This document shows positions 10,641-21,660 of a stretch of DNA of 64,000 nucleotides, piece by piece. The notes beneath the pieces were generated by a model. It worked only from the letters and a program-made list of their open reading frames with translations. It had not been told where the DNA came from and ran no database searches. Source of the DNA: Sorex araneus (Eukaryota; Chordata; Mammalia; Eulipotyphla; Soricidae); contig NC_073313.1 of the NCBI RefSeq assembly GCF_027595985.1, positions 79,011,994 through 79,075,993 on the forward strand, given 5' to 3'. The translations under genes were made by a program, and so were the position numbers. Position 1 is the stretch's first letter. Each line of letters starts with the position of its first letter.

Positions 10641-11200
10641 ACAAAGTCAACATAGCCAGAATCTTGGAACAACCCGAGTGCCTCAGAACTACTGAAAGTA
10701 TGGTACATCCACATAATGTAATACTATACAACCACTAGGAAATATGAAGTTGTGAAACTCACTTATATATTGATAGACATGGAGAGTATCATGCTGGGTG
10801 AAATGAGTCAGAAGGAGGGGGACAGACATAGAATGACTGCATTCCTTTGTGGAATATTAAAAAACATAGTATGAGACTAACACCCCAAAAAAGTAGAAAC
10901 AAGGACCAGGAAGATTAGTCCGTAGTTGAAAGCCTGCTGTGCTGAAAGTAGGTAAAGGAACAAATATGATAACCTCTCAGTACCTGTATTCCAAACCATA
11001 ATGCCCAAAAGGAGAGAGAGAGAAAGAAAGAAGAAAAGTGTCTGTCATAGAGGCAGGCTGGCAGAGGGGAGTGACGGGAAGGAAACTAGGGACACTGACC
11101 ATGCCCTGGTAGAGGGATAGGTGTTGGAATATTGTGTGACTGAAACCCAATCACAAGCAGCTTTGTAACCATAACTCATGTTGATGCAATAAAAATAAAA
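10641..11200 (+). mobile_element. L1 ORF2 tail and 3' UTR
   Basis: Positions 10,650-10,870 match the L1 ORF2 C-terminal and early 3'-UTR region (TCTTGGAACAACCCGAGTGC, TAATACTATACAACC, ATCATGCTGGGTGAAATGAG). The family's CCTCTCAGTACCTGTATT, CATAATGCCCAAAAGG and ACTGAAACCCAATCAC end at about 11,160 follows, then an AATAAAAATAAAATAAAAT tail. No intact frame. Confidence 0.7.
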
Positions 11201-11329
11201 TAAAATAAACAGAAATGTTTCTTCCACCTTACAGTGTATTCATTATTTAAAAAAAAAACGAAACAAAAACAGCCTTCTGCATACTGGTCCTAGTGCACTG
11301 ATGTCAAAGAGCGGGTCATAGTAGGCTGA

Positions 11330-11425
11330 TGAACACATAGTATAGCCAAATGGGCGGGACCACTGGGGTATAAAAAAGGCTGCACCACCTGGGACCACTC
11401 AGACACTTGGGTAAGAGGCCACAGG
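11330..11425 (+). promoter_or_regulatory. TATA-like, LTR-like candidate promoter
   Basis: A TATAAAAAAGG box at about 11,370 lies in a GC-mixed stretch (AATGGGCGGGACCACTGGGG upstream) and is followed about 35 bp later by CACTCAGACACTTGGGTAAG. The layout resembles a retroviral-type LTR or other polymerase II promoter, but I recognise no family. Speculative. Confidence 0.25.
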
Positions 11426-11640
11426 CGACATCGGGGTTCTATGTAAAGGCTCTATCCAGAGTTAGGTTAAGAACCATCCACCCCCATCAAGAAAGCAGTT
11501 GAACATCTATCAAATCCCATCAAGAAGCAGCAGGTACGGCTGGACAAACGTTAAGAACTAGCAAGGAATTAAAGGGTGTATGGGTAATTACAAAGAAAAT
11601 GTAGCAGACAGGACACCTTATTCCTTTCATTTTCTCTTAG

Positions 11641-11700
11641 TTTCCTTCCTCCCTCCTTCCCTTTCTTTCTCTTTTCTTCCTGCTTTCTTTATTTTCCAGA
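11641..11700 (+). repeat. Pyrimidine-rich low-complexity tract
   Basis: CCTTCCTCCCTCCTTCCCTTTC-type polypyrimidine run of about 60 bases. Confidence 0.7.
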
Positions 11701-11807
11701 GTTAACGGAAATTCTGGTAGTGAAAGGGAGGATTTAAAGGGTGGGGGGAAAGGGCAGTAGGGATTAGGGAAGGTTATTTAAAAAATAAGAACACAAAATA
11801 ATCCGGC

Positions 11808-12260
11808 CCAGACAGTACAGAGGCAAGGCGCTGGCCGTGCTTGCGGTTAACCTGGGAACGATCCCCTCTCCCGCCCCCATCCACCCCTGCGCCCAACATG
11901 GAATCCCCAGTTCCCGGCAGGAGTTCCCTCTCCCCGCCTCCCACCCGCCTCTGCGCCCAATATGAAACAGCTCCCCCCACCCCGCAGCGGCCCAGGAAGA
12001 GTCCCCCTCACCTGCCCCCCCCCCGCGCCCACCTCTGTGCCCAACACGGAAACATGGAACCCCCGGTCTGCCTAGCAAAAGTCTCCCTCTCCCAGTCCCC
12101 CACCCACCTCTGCACCCAATATGGAATTCCCCCAACCCCAGCTGCCCAGCAAGGGTGGTTCCTGATTGCGGAGCCAGAAGTTTAGCCCCAGCACTGCCCG
12201 TAGGCGGTCCCTAAAGAAGGCGTGAGGCCCTTGGTGTGATTCCTGGCACCAGGAAATAAA
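11808..12260 (+). repeat. SINE enlarged by an internal GC-rich minisatellite
   Basis: The flanks are a sense SINE: head CGGCCCAGACAGTACAGAGG with CTGGGAACGATCCC, and end GCGGAGCCAGAAGTTTAGCC. The middle is expanded into about four imperfect 60-90 bp units, each carrying a CC(T)CTGCGCCCAAYATGGAA-like core at about 11,888, 11,949, 12,031 and 12,108. The core looks like the SINE's own CATCCCATATGGTCCCC segment. Several overlapping open frames here are by-products of C-richness. Confidence 0.65.
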
Positions 12261-12394
12261 TCAACTAGGATAAAAGGCTTCAGAGAAGACAGTGGACCTG
12301 GCCTTTGAAAGAAAAGTGCTATTTCTTTGGGTAGAAAAGTAACATGTATTTCAGCCAAGGGCCAGCGCTAGCGTTCTACCTGAAGCCTTGGGGA

Positions 12395-12565
12395 AACGCC
12401 TAGAACAAGCTTAGAAAAGGGCACGGCACTTGCCTCGCTCGCAGCCCACCCTGCTTCCATCCTGGCATCCCATTTGTTCCCCTGAGCCCGGGCAGGAGTG
12501 ATCCGGGCGTGCAGACCCAGCATGAAGTCCCGAGTCCAGCCAGGTGCGGCCCCACGCCCTTCCCC
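12395..12565 (+). repeat. Diverged SINE
   Basis: GCACTTGCCTCGCTCGCAGCCC, CATCCTGGCATCCCATTTGT, then CCAGCCAGGTGCGGCCCCA. The tRNA-like head is eroded. Confidence 0.5.
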
Positions 12566-13246
12566 ACCAAAGGAAAAGGAACCACTTAGCAGTAAACAAA
12601 GGCTTTCAAGTGAGGAAAACTTAAGGATGTGTGTAGAAGGAAGAAACATAATTTTAATATTGCCATTTAAAATATCAACACAAGCTTTTTTTTTTCCAGA
12701 GCAGAGAAGAGCCCTGGGGGCGGGGGAAAGTAGCCATGGAGATTCCATTATGAGGTGTTGCCAGACTCTAACCAAGGCCTCCTATTGGTGGAGGCTCGCC
12801 CAATGACTGCATGCCACTTCCTCTGTCTCCATGACCACTGTGTTAAGTTTTGACCATAGCACCCCTTCTCACACCTAGCCATCAGAAATATAGAGGTGGC
12901 CCTGGAAGGTGGCAAAGCCCCATGACACATCCACTTCCGTTTAGAACAGTGGGTACGGCACCCCATAGGGTCCCCCGAGCCGAGAGTAAGCCCTGTGCAC
13001 CTCTGGGTGTGGCCCCAAAAAGGTGACGTGTTCCCATTTCTGACGTTACCATTGACATGCCATGAGTGGCTGCGGGATCCGGGGGATGGGGGGAGGGGAA
13101 GTTGCTATGGTACTTCCATTATGAGACCTGTGTGGCCTCTGGCTTTCTTTGCAAGGCTAAACTCACAATTAAGTCCACCGCTTGATTGCAATCACAGATC
13201 CCTTGTCATTATTACCTTAATATCATTTTCTCATCTATCACTATAA
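12566..13246. other. Unassigned sequence with a partial SINE
   Basis: Mostly unrecognised. A SINE body fragment lies at about 12,950-13,022. A CCAAT-pair motif at 12,779-12,804 recurs at 13,918-13,943 and may mark an old repeat. Confidence 0.4.
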
Positions 13247-13660
13247 TATTGCTGAATCATCTTAAATTGCATATAATATTTAATTATAAACAATAGTATA
13301 CTATTTTATAGCTTTTATTATAACAATATTATGTCATTTTACTATCATGAACAATCACTAATAGCAATATTATAAGCAATGATAATATTACATTATAACA
13401 TTATATAAGTTAAATTATTATAATAACATATTATTATAACTTGTCCTATTATAATATTATTATGATATTAGAATATTACATAAGGATATAATATAGTAAT
13501 ATATTACTAACATATAATAAAATAATATAAACAAAATATAATAACATAAAATTATGTTTATAAAAATAAATACATAAATAATAATATATTATTTTACATT
13601 ATCGTTTACATTATTTATATAAATGTTATTTACATAATGCTTATAATATTGCATGGCATT
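13247..13660. repeat. AT-rich low-complexity block
   Basis: About 400 bases almost entirely of A and T, built from irregular ATAAT / ATATTA / TTATAA words with very few G or C. No regular period is visible, so it is not a simple microsatellite. Confidence 0.85.
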
Positions 13661-15018
13661 TTCTCATATATTGCTTGACCATGTGGAGAAAAATAAACTG
13701 GTGCTAGAAGGGCATTGTACCCCTTTGTCCTCCTACTTTCACTCACTAGGGTTTCCCTAAAAGGGGCTTGTGAAGGTATTATTACACATTCCTGGACAAC
13801 ACGTTGTTTATCAGCACAAAGTGCTCTGAGCAATGGAAGGACACTTGTCAGAAGGGGTGGGGCTGTGGTGCAGTGGTGCCTCAATTGTAAGGCATTGACT
13901 GGCCTTTGAAATTTCAGCTCCTATTGGTGAAAGCTAAGCCAATACCTCCGCAAATACTTAATCAAGTTCTCTCTCTGCCAACCACAGTGGGGGGTTGTGT
14001 TAGATCTAAAGGTGAAAAGGTCTCTCCTCCATTACCACTCTCCTGAGTATACAAAAAGCGTAGCAGGTTTTAATGAAAGGATTTAAAACCTCAATTGAGA
14101 CATTAAGAGATAAATGTCACTGAAAATTTCTGGAATTAGATAGATGGTATTACACAAAATGGGAATAGAATTTAAACTATTTCTGCGTAATTTTATGTAA
14201 AAGTATATGATGTAATATATAAAATGTATATACTATACAAACACATAATGTAAAAACATTGGCAGTCATAAAAGTTATGAGTATTTTCCCAACACTTCTT
14301 GAATTTTTGAAACTGATTTTAATTTGCTTTTGGCATATATACATATATACATACATATATGAATTGGGTCACGGTTGCTATGGAGATCTCAAAGCTCTTT
14401 CTAACTTCTCTGTGGTTATGTCTGAAATGATGTCTTTGGGGAGTTTCAAATTATAAGAATGAGAACTGTGGGTGTCTGCCTCTCAAGATGCCACTTGTTA
14501 TCAGCTACCATCATCTACTAAACTAGAAAGACTCATAGATTCCCAATCTTTAATAGATGATTACATTTCATAGTAGATCTTTTATCCTGTCAAGCATCCT
14601 GAATAACACACCAAATTAATTTGGGGGCATAAATGGATGTGCTTTTTAGGAGAGTTTGGCTCTATTTTCAGCTGTGAATTATGCATTAGTAAGAATTATT
14701 TGGACAGCATTCATCATCATTTCCGAACTTAATGAAATTCCATTACACTTCAGTACATTTTCATTTCACCCAGTGGTAAATTAATTCTTACTCTTTCTGT
14801 CTCTGTCTTGCTCCTCTTTTGCATCATTTACAGTAGTTACAGAATGGGAACATGGAAAGGCTTCATAACTGGAATAAGTTAAAGAAGGGCCGGGAGAGAC
14901 AGATGTTACTGATTCCCTCCATAATGACAACGTGCTCTATAATTCAATGCCAAGATGAGCCAAGCTGCTTGTTTTAACAGCTGTCACTACTGTTTCCACT
15001 GTTAAGAATCTAGGACTT
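13661..15018. other. Unique intergenic sequence
   Basis: No gene or young repeat recognised. A short (ATACAT)-like run lies at about 14,337-14,360. Open frames are short and lack coding character. Confidence 0.45.
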
Positions 15019-15191
15019 CGGGCTGGAGCAATAGCACAGCGGGTAGGGTTTTTGCCTTGCACGCCACCGACCCAGGTTCGATTCCCAGCATCCCATAGGG
15101 TTCCCTGAGTGCTGCCAGGGGTAATTCCTGAGTGCAGAGCCATGAGTAATCCCTGTGCATCACTGGGTGTGACCCTCCCCCCCAAAAAAAA
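15019..15191 (+). repeat. Young SINE, sense
   Basis: Full-length copy (GGGCTGGAGCAATAGCACAG to GTGTGACCCTCCCCCCCAAAAA). Flanks AATCTAGGACTT (15,007-15,018) and AATCCAGGACTT (15,190-15,201) form a 12 bp target-site duplication with one mismatch. Confidence 0.88.
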
Positions 15192-15649
15192 TCCAGGACT
15201 TAACCGGCTACAACTTACACACCTAGCACATATCTCAACCCCCTGACATGTGTTTCCCTCTTATGAGCTGCCAAGAACAGCATCAGTATGTGCCACCTGC
15301 TCACATCACTGAATAGGTTTTTGTGACATGGAAAAGCTTCCTGGAGCTCACTTAGGTACTCGACATGTATTGGCCTTGTCCACCCCAATCCTTGTATTGC
15401 TTGTAACCCAAGTAAGTATTTGAGCCAGAGCCCGTTTCCATGGGTCTTCCTACCCAACGGGCAAGAACATGTCTTCTTCTGGCCATCTAGCAACTGTCCA
15501 AAGGCACACTCTTAAAGCTGCCTTGAACCCCTACTCACAGAGGGCATTCTGCCTGATTCTAGACTCTTCTCCCAGCTCATAGAGGAGCAGTTGTAAGGCA
15601 TTTCTTCCTCTGAACTCTGTAAGAGCACAGTCAGTGTGCCTTGGGCTTC

Positions 15650-15830
15650 TGTGGGAACGCTGCCAAATTCTGAACCAACTTGAGTCCTAGTTTCCGCAGC
15701 ATGAAATGGAGATAATATCTCTCTCCACAGACTCATTATGAGGAAGACAGGAGAAAATGTATGGGAAAGTGTGGAGCATAGGGCTTAAAACTTGGTAAAT
15801 GGCAGTTATTATGATTATTACTTGTTCATT
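15650..15830 (+). repeat. Ancient MIR element
   Basis: The order GAGTCCTAGTTTCC, GAAATGGAGATAAT, GACTCATTATGAGGA, then AACTTGGTAAATGGCAGTTATTA follows the conserved 3' half of the mammalian-wide MIR SINE. Confidence 0.6.
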
Positions 15831-16199
15831 CTAATGATTCTCACTGACTGCTTTCTGATTTCCCTGCATCTCCTGGCTTCTGTTTGCTGTTGCAAGTAGC
15901 CTTCTGCACATCCCCCATAAGGTTTAGCATGAAGTCATAATGATAGGGACCAAAGTGCCATGGTCCAGCCCAGTCATACCAACACCAAGTGTGTGTGTGT
16001 GAGCCCTGGTCATCCCAGCAGCAATAGCAAACCACAAAAGGAAGGGAAGGAGAAAATACATGAATAAGACTTTTGTTTCAATCCTTTTGGTTTCAGAAAG
16101 AAAACTGAGAGCCAATGGAGATCTAGCTTATGTGGGGAACTAAGGGGTGGGGTGCGGGTGGGGGCCGCTGGGATAGAACTTTTGAAACACTTCTAGAGA

Positions 16200-16660
16200 C
16201 AATGCGCAACAAATTCCTAAATATCAACGCCATATAAAAACAATTGTTTCCATGGGTTTAAATGTCATCCGTCAGTTCTGCCAGAACAAGTGGAAATGAG
16301 CAGAAGTTGGATGGATTGCTTTCATCCAGGTCCACGGTATTCACCGAACTAACCAGAACAAAATTAACCAGATTGCAAACCCATTGATTGAGCAGTCATT
16401 TGTCCTGTTGTCATCCAAAACAGTGATCTCTCCATGAGCAGCTCAGGCACTGGAGTCACCAGTTTCGATTCGTCTTCAGCTTGATCCAGTTGTAATGCAG
16501 TGCATATTTGCTCGGATTATCTGAGTCTCTCTATTTCAATTAACTCCAGACAGGTCCGCTCCAGGGGTAAAAGGCAGAGAGCCTAAGTTTATTTGCCTGC
16601 ATTAACCAAATTGCCAGGTAGTCGGGCACAACCATGGCAACCTCTAAGTACTCAGTGGCC
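16200..16660. promoter_or_regulatory. Candidate conserved non-coding element
   Basis: About 450 bases of repeat-free, high-complexity, non-coding sequence rich in homeobox-like words (AATTAACC, CAATTAACTCC, ATTAACCAAATTG) and TGATTGAGCAG. This texture is typical of developmental enhancers, but conservation cannot be tested from one genome. Inference only. Confidence 0.25.
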
Positions 16661-16954
16661 CAGAGCGCCTCAAGCTCAGGAGGATGATTTGAGTCAGGTG
16701 GATCTGAGAGGGTAACCTTGACTGTGATTTATGGTTGTCAGGGAAATGACAAGAGTGGGGAGGGGCTCTGTGCTTGCTGCAAGCAGAAGCCATTAATGAG
16801 AGGATGTAATCAGTATCGATTGTGAAAGGCACAGTAAATCCTGTGAACACATGTACCCCCTCCCTTATCAGGGAGTGTTCTCCAAGAGTCACCCATGCTG
16901 GGGAGCATAGGTCACTGGGATAAATTTGGAGGATGGACCTATGGGTCCTCAATC

Positions 16955-16982
<28 letters not shown>
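16955..16982. repeat. (GT)14 microsatellite
   Basis: Uninterrupted GT dinucleotide run of 28 bases, followed by a C/T-rich tract to about 17,037. Confidence 0.95.
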
Positions 16983-16987
<5 letters not shown>

Positions 16988-17099
16988 CCCTCTTCCTTTT
17001 TGCCCCTCTCCCCTTCCCTCCTCTTTTCCTCTTCCTCATACACAGGCAGTTTTCTTATTTTTTTCCTTTTTAAATTAAAACATTGTTTCAGAGTGAAAT

Positions 17100-17850
17100 G
17101 TATAATAAAGATCAGCAGCAGATCATAAAGGCACCCCTAACAAGCAGCTAAATTGCCTGCCTGAGACCACTGGCCACATGATTACAGTTCGGATTCAGAT
17201 GCAATGAGATGAAAACACTTACTGTCGTGCCCTCCCTCCCCCCTCCCCCACCACACTCTGCAAGGAACTCCCTGTGGCTTTCTCCTATTTCTTTGGTGGC
17301 TCCTTAAAGGCAATGCCAGGAAAGACAACGGGGATGAAACTGAGCCCCAGGTGGGTTTTGATTTAATATCATTGTGGATCTAAAAACGCTAAAAACCAAG
17401 GCCAGACCCACAGGGGGGGAAGGGCGGGGGGGTGGGTATTCAATGATATTGAAGCTGATGTCAGAATCTTGACTGTGAAAGGCCCCTTCTGGTTTCAGGA
17501 ATCATCAGGCTTATTTCAGGAAAGCTTCTGCTTTGTATTGGAGTCTAGGCACTTTTAAAAATTAGACTTTTCTGATGACTCCTCCCAACACGGCTTCCTT
17601 CAGTCCCCCACTGACTTCCTCTCTTTAAAAAGATTTTTTTAAAAAGCACCCTCAGATATGCTCAACTATTTCCTGTTCACATTTTCTGAATGCCCCTGAG
17701 TATTAGTTTCTTCCTTTACAAAATCAAACTGCAGGAACAACATAAAATAAAACGGTAGTAAAACCTTTGCCGTGCTTTCTTTATCTAAGATATAGACACT
17801 CAAAAATAACCCATCAAATTAGTAAGGCAGTTAAGGTAAGTAAAATAATT
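17100..17850. other. Unique intergenic sequence
   Basis: Nothing recognised beyond short poly-G and poly-C runs (about 17,235-17,252 and 17,411-17,436). Confidence 0.4.
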
Positions 17851-17867
17851 ATAGACATTGTTAATAT

Positions 17868-18319
17868 ATTTTTTAAATTTTTTTATTTTATTCTTTAATT
17901 AGTGAATCATCATGAGGGTACAGATACAGATTCACACATTTTAGAACTTGTTTTTCCCTCATATAATGTTCACAAACACATCCCTCCACCAGTGCCCATT
18001 TTCCACCACCAATAAACCCAGTATCCCTCCCCCGCAATCCCAGCACCCCCCACCCCACCCTGCCTCTGTGGCAGGGCATTCCCTTTTGATCTCTCTCACT
18101 CTCCAATTGGGTGTTGTGGTTTGCAATAGGGGTATTGAGTGGCCATTGTGTTCAGTCCCTAGTCTACTTTCAGCACAGACCTCCCTTCCCGAGCGGGATC
18201 TCCAACCACATTTTTTTTTCCAACCACATTTTACTTGGTGTTCCTTTCTCTATCTGAGCTACCTTTTTCCCCAGCAAGTAAGACCAGCTTCCAAGCCATG
18301 GAGCCAACCTACTGGTACA
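17868..18319 (-). mobile_element. 5'-truncated L1 3' end with perfect TSD
   Basis: Antisense L1 3' end: starts with the T-rich tail and TTAGTGAATCATCATGAGGG, then CCACCAGTGCCCATTTTCCA and CCTCTGTGGCAGGGCATTCC. A perfect 15 bp target-site duplication AGACATTGTTAATAT flanks it at 17,853-17,867 and 18,320-18,334. The 452 bp insertion is therefore complete as inserted. Confidence 0.92.
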
Positions 18320-18464
18320 AGACATTGTTAATATTATATTATATGTGTGTAATAAGAACAAATTCTTGCTCTTCACTAATTAGCAATTAAATGGAAGCCA
18401 GAGATCATAGTTAACAAATTCTTGAAGACAGTCCGACCATTTTGATGACTAAACCTGTGTGCTT

Positions 18465-18640
18465 TAGTGCTGGGGCTGGAGCAATAATAGAGTGGGTAGG
18501 GCACTTGCACTTGCCTCGGGCATCCCATATGCCCCCCCCCCCCAACCACTGCCAGGGGTAATCTTGGAGTACAGAGCCAGAAATAACCCCTGAGTATCTC
18601 CGGGTGTCCCCCCCCCACAAAAAAAAAAGATTTTTAATGT
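18465..18640 (+). repeat. SINE, sense, internally shortened
   Basis: GGGGCTGGAGCAATAATAGAGTGG head with a deletion through the B-box region, then GAGCCAGAAATAACCCCTGAG and an A-rich end. Confidence 0.7.
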
Positions 18641-18659
18641 GTGAAAAAAAGAGAGAGGA

Positions 18660-19550
18660 ATGTTTGAAACCCATGATTATATAGTCAATTCTTAATTACC
18701 AGTGTTAATTAATAGAAATCATTGTTCTGATAATCCAAAGTAACAGGCAATCTGACATTTCTCCCCTTAATTGAGTTAGTGGTCCTCCTACACCCTGTCA
18801 TCCCCTTGCCCCCCACCCCCCATGAGTAAACAATATGTTGTAAATTTATGGAACATATTTTCCCTGAGGTAATCTCTCCCCCTACAGGCAACTAGTGGAA
18901 AAATCAGTCTCTGCAGAAGCTGTGTGATTAGAATATCTCTCAATTCTAACAAATGGAATCTGAAGCTGGGAATCTTATTCTAGAGATAGAAATGTACAGA
19001 TCCCCTAGAGTATTCCTGGTATAAGCCCTGGGATTCTGGGGGATTTGATTGCTTACTCAGCTGAGTAAGTGAGAGCCATAAGCATCTGACCTTCCTCATT
19101 GGAGTCTTGTTAGATTTTAATGTTATCAGGAAGGCAAAGCCCGAGACTCAGTGGTTGCCATGGTTTCAATGGTTACCCTGGGTGATATAGGTTATTGTAA
19201 AAATCATCATCATTATTTATTTTTCAAGGTCCTTGTTGAATCGTTATAAAAATAGTGGATTATCTCAAGGTTTAGTTTGCCGAAAGTATTATAAAATAAA
19301 GGCTTTTAGTAAAGCAATGTCTAATAGATACAAGTTATATTTTAATAACCTATGCACTCACTTCTGGCATTCAAGATGACAGAGGAAAAGGTAAGATCAC
19401 ACCTGGAAGTCTGGCGGGGCCTGGGTACACCCCAATGATGAGTGGGAAAGTATCTCAGGGAGACTGAAATACACTCGTTGAATGTATTCACATCCAACTT
19501 GTCTCCCACTTAAAACTTATAGCACTTGGATTTAAGTTTAAATATTTGGG
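18660..19550. other. Unique intergenic sequence
   Basis: No gene or young repeat recognised. Unremarkable base composition. Confidence 0.4.
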
Positions 19551-19554
19551 TTTT

Positions 19555-19695
19555 TTGGTTTTGGGGAGCCGCACCCAGCAGTTTCAGGGACTATACCTGC
19601 TCTGCTCTTTGGTTAGGGGACTATGTAGTGCTGGGGATCGAACCCGGGACTTCAATGAAACTCTAGCCCTTGGAGCTGTCTCCTAGGCCCAAGCA
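19555..19695 (-). repeat. Old antisense SINE
   Basis: GGGGAGCCGCACCCAGCAG, CTGGGGATCGAACCCGGGAC, CTCCTAGGCCC. An older relative of the abundant family, read in reverse. Confidence 0.5.
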
Positions 19696-19944
19696 CTGGA
19701 CTTTTAAAGCTCCTTCAGAGTCAACTGCACCTTTACCCCTTGTATTAGCTACATTAGTGGCCTGGGTCAAAACACTTGCCTTTTAGCACCACTGTGAAAA
19801 GTTAGCATGTAAGTGGAGCCATTTAAAAACTGGTAGGCAAACCTCTATACTGTCTAACTTTTTACCTTTTTCACTTGACTGTGGCACATCCATCACTTCA
19901 TCCTATATTACCTGAGCCCCTTTTCTTCTTTCAAAGAAAGTCCT

Positions 19945-20215
19945 AGGGCTGGAGAGATAGTACAGTGGGTTAGACGCTTGCCTTGCACAAGGTGGGCTGA
20001 CCTGACCCAGGCTTGAACACCCCTAGGAGAAATGCTGAGTGCAGAGACAGGAGTTACCCCTGAGCATCGCTGGGTGTGGCCACAGAACACCAGTCTTGAC
20101 TTGGGCCAGCGAGAGATAGTGCAAAAGGCTGGAGCACATGTTTTGAATGGCACCTCAAGATTCCCTGAGCACCAATCTAAGAGTAGCCATAAAGCACTGC
20201 CAAATGTGTCTTAAA
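19945..20215 (+). repeat. Two sense SINEs
   Basis: A near-complete copy at 19,945-20,095 (AGGGCTGGAGAGATAGTACAG to GGGTGTGGCCAC) is followed by an older shortened copy at about 20,100-20,220 ending in poly-A. Confidence 0.7.
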
Positions 20216-20230
20216 AAAAAACACAAAATA

Positions 20231-20405
20231 GGGGCTGGAGTGATAGCACAGCGGGTAGGGCGTTTGCCTTGCACGCGGCCGACCTGGGTTCGATTCCCAG
20301 CATCCCATATGGTCCCCTGAGCACCACCAGGGGTAATTCCTGAGTGCAGAGCCAGGAGTAACAACTGTGCATCGCCGGGTGTGACCCAAAAAAGAAAAAA
20401 AAATA
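20231..20405 (+). repeat. Young SINE, reference-quality copy
   Basis: Nearly consensus sense copy: GGGGCTGGAGTGATAGCACAG (A-box region), GGTTCGATTCCC (B box), ATCCCATATGGTCCCCTGAG body and a GTGTGACCCAAAAAAGAAAA tail. The polymerase III box arrangement supports a tRNA-derived SINE. Confidence 0.93.
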
Positions 20406-20689
20406 AATTGTAGTCCTCAAAATTACAGTGCTTTGATCCCAAATAAGAGATTTGCCTGGCTAATGCCTCCTAAATCTGTTGGTTAACAACGTGGCATGAA
20501 CTGTCTCGGATTTTCTTTAATCACAGCACCTTAACTGCTTAGTCTCCATCTGGGATTCTGGGATTCCAGCTGGGAAAGGGAGAGGACATGGGAAAAGGGC
20601 AAAATACATGCAGACATATTTAGATGACCAAAGGATGGGTCACGTCTACTTAATGTTGGCCAGCAAAGCTCTTCTTCCCTCCTTGTTTT

Positions 20690-21660
20690 AGTCAAAGGGA
20701 GAGAGTGGCGTGCAGAAATATTCGAAGGTTGAACATTTCAGTGAAATCACAATTTTGGCTATTGTAGATAATGCTGCAAGGAAGATAGGGGTGCAGATTC
20801 CAAAAAGTGGGGCTGCAGAGTCAAAGGGAAGTTCAGTTCCTAGTTTGGACGAGTCAACATTCCCACCAGCTGTGAATCCATCTCTTTCTTCCCCCATATC
20901 CACACTAGCACTGGGTGGTCTGGTTCTTTTTTGAGGTGTGATGGTATCTCACTGTTGTTTTGATTTGCATCTTGCTGATCTTTAGTGATGCGAACATTTT
21001 TTCACGTGCCTTTTGGCCATTTGTATTTCTTCTCTGAGGAAGTTTCTGCCAGCTCTCCTCCCCACTTTTTCTAATGGTTTTGAATATTTTTTTCTTGTAA
21101 GTTTCGACCTGTGCCTTGCTCTCCTCCCCACTTTTTCTAATGGTTTTGAATATTTTTTTCTTGTAAGGTTCGACCTGTGCCTTGCTCTCCTCCCCACTTT
21201 TTCTAATGGTTTTGAATATTTTTTTCTTGTAAGGTTCGACCTGTGCCTTGCTCTCCTCCCCACTTTTTCTAATGGTTTTGAATATTTTTTTCTTGTAAGG
21301 TTCGACCTGTGCCTTGCATATCTTGGATCGTAACCTTTTATCAATATGCACTGTAACACTGTCATCCCATCGTTCATGATTTTGCTCGCAGGCACCAGTA
21401 AGGGCTCCATTGTGAGACTTGTTATATGCGTGTTAGGTAAAAAGTTTCTCCTATTTCCAGGGCTATCTTTGTATTCCGGTTATCTTTTCCTTGGAGGTGT
21501 TTATTTTTTTTTAATTTTTATTTAATCACCATGTGGAAGGTTACAAAGTTTTCAGGTTTATGTCTCAGTTATACAATATTCAAACACCATCCCTTCACCA
21601 GTGCCCATATTCCACCACCAAAATCCCCAGTATACCCCCCGCCCCCGCCCCCCACCCCAA
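20690..21660 (-). mobile_element. Antisense L1: ORF2 3' part and 3' end
   Basis: Read in reverse, 20,930-21,480 follows mammalian L1 ORF2 near its C-terminus (TGGTATCTCACTGTTGTTTT and GATTTGCATCTTGCTGATC are antisense landmarks). 21,500-21,660 carries the antisense 3'-UTR signature (TTTATTTAATCACCATGTGG, CACCAGTGCCCATATTCCAC). The ORF2 part contains a 66 bp tandem array. No intact frame. Confidence 0.7.
21052..21315. repeat. 66 bp x 4 tandem repeat inside an L1
   Basis: Four head-to-tail copies of a 66 bp unit beginning GCTCTCCTCCCCACTTTTTC start at 21,052, 21,118, 21,184 and 21,250. Copies 2-4 appear identical; copy 1 differs by one base (GTAAGTTTCG for GTAAGGTTCG). Because 66 is divisible by three, open frames run through it on both strands without any coding meaning. 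Confidence 0.95.

Noticed and set aside
11841-12185. Proline-rich open frame
   Set aside because: Lies in the C-rich minisatellite within a SINE.
16644-17039. Open frame rich in Thr-His repeats on the - strand
   Set aside because: The repeats are the translated (GT)n microsatellite; no other coding sign.
21052-21315. CRISPR-like array
   Set aside because: Units are directly contiguous with no spacers, and this is a mammalian genome.
20905-21351. Apparent lysine-rich repetitive protein, 148 codons, on the - strand
   Set aside because: Product of the 66 bp tandem array, whose unit is a multiple of three, inside antisense L1 sequence.
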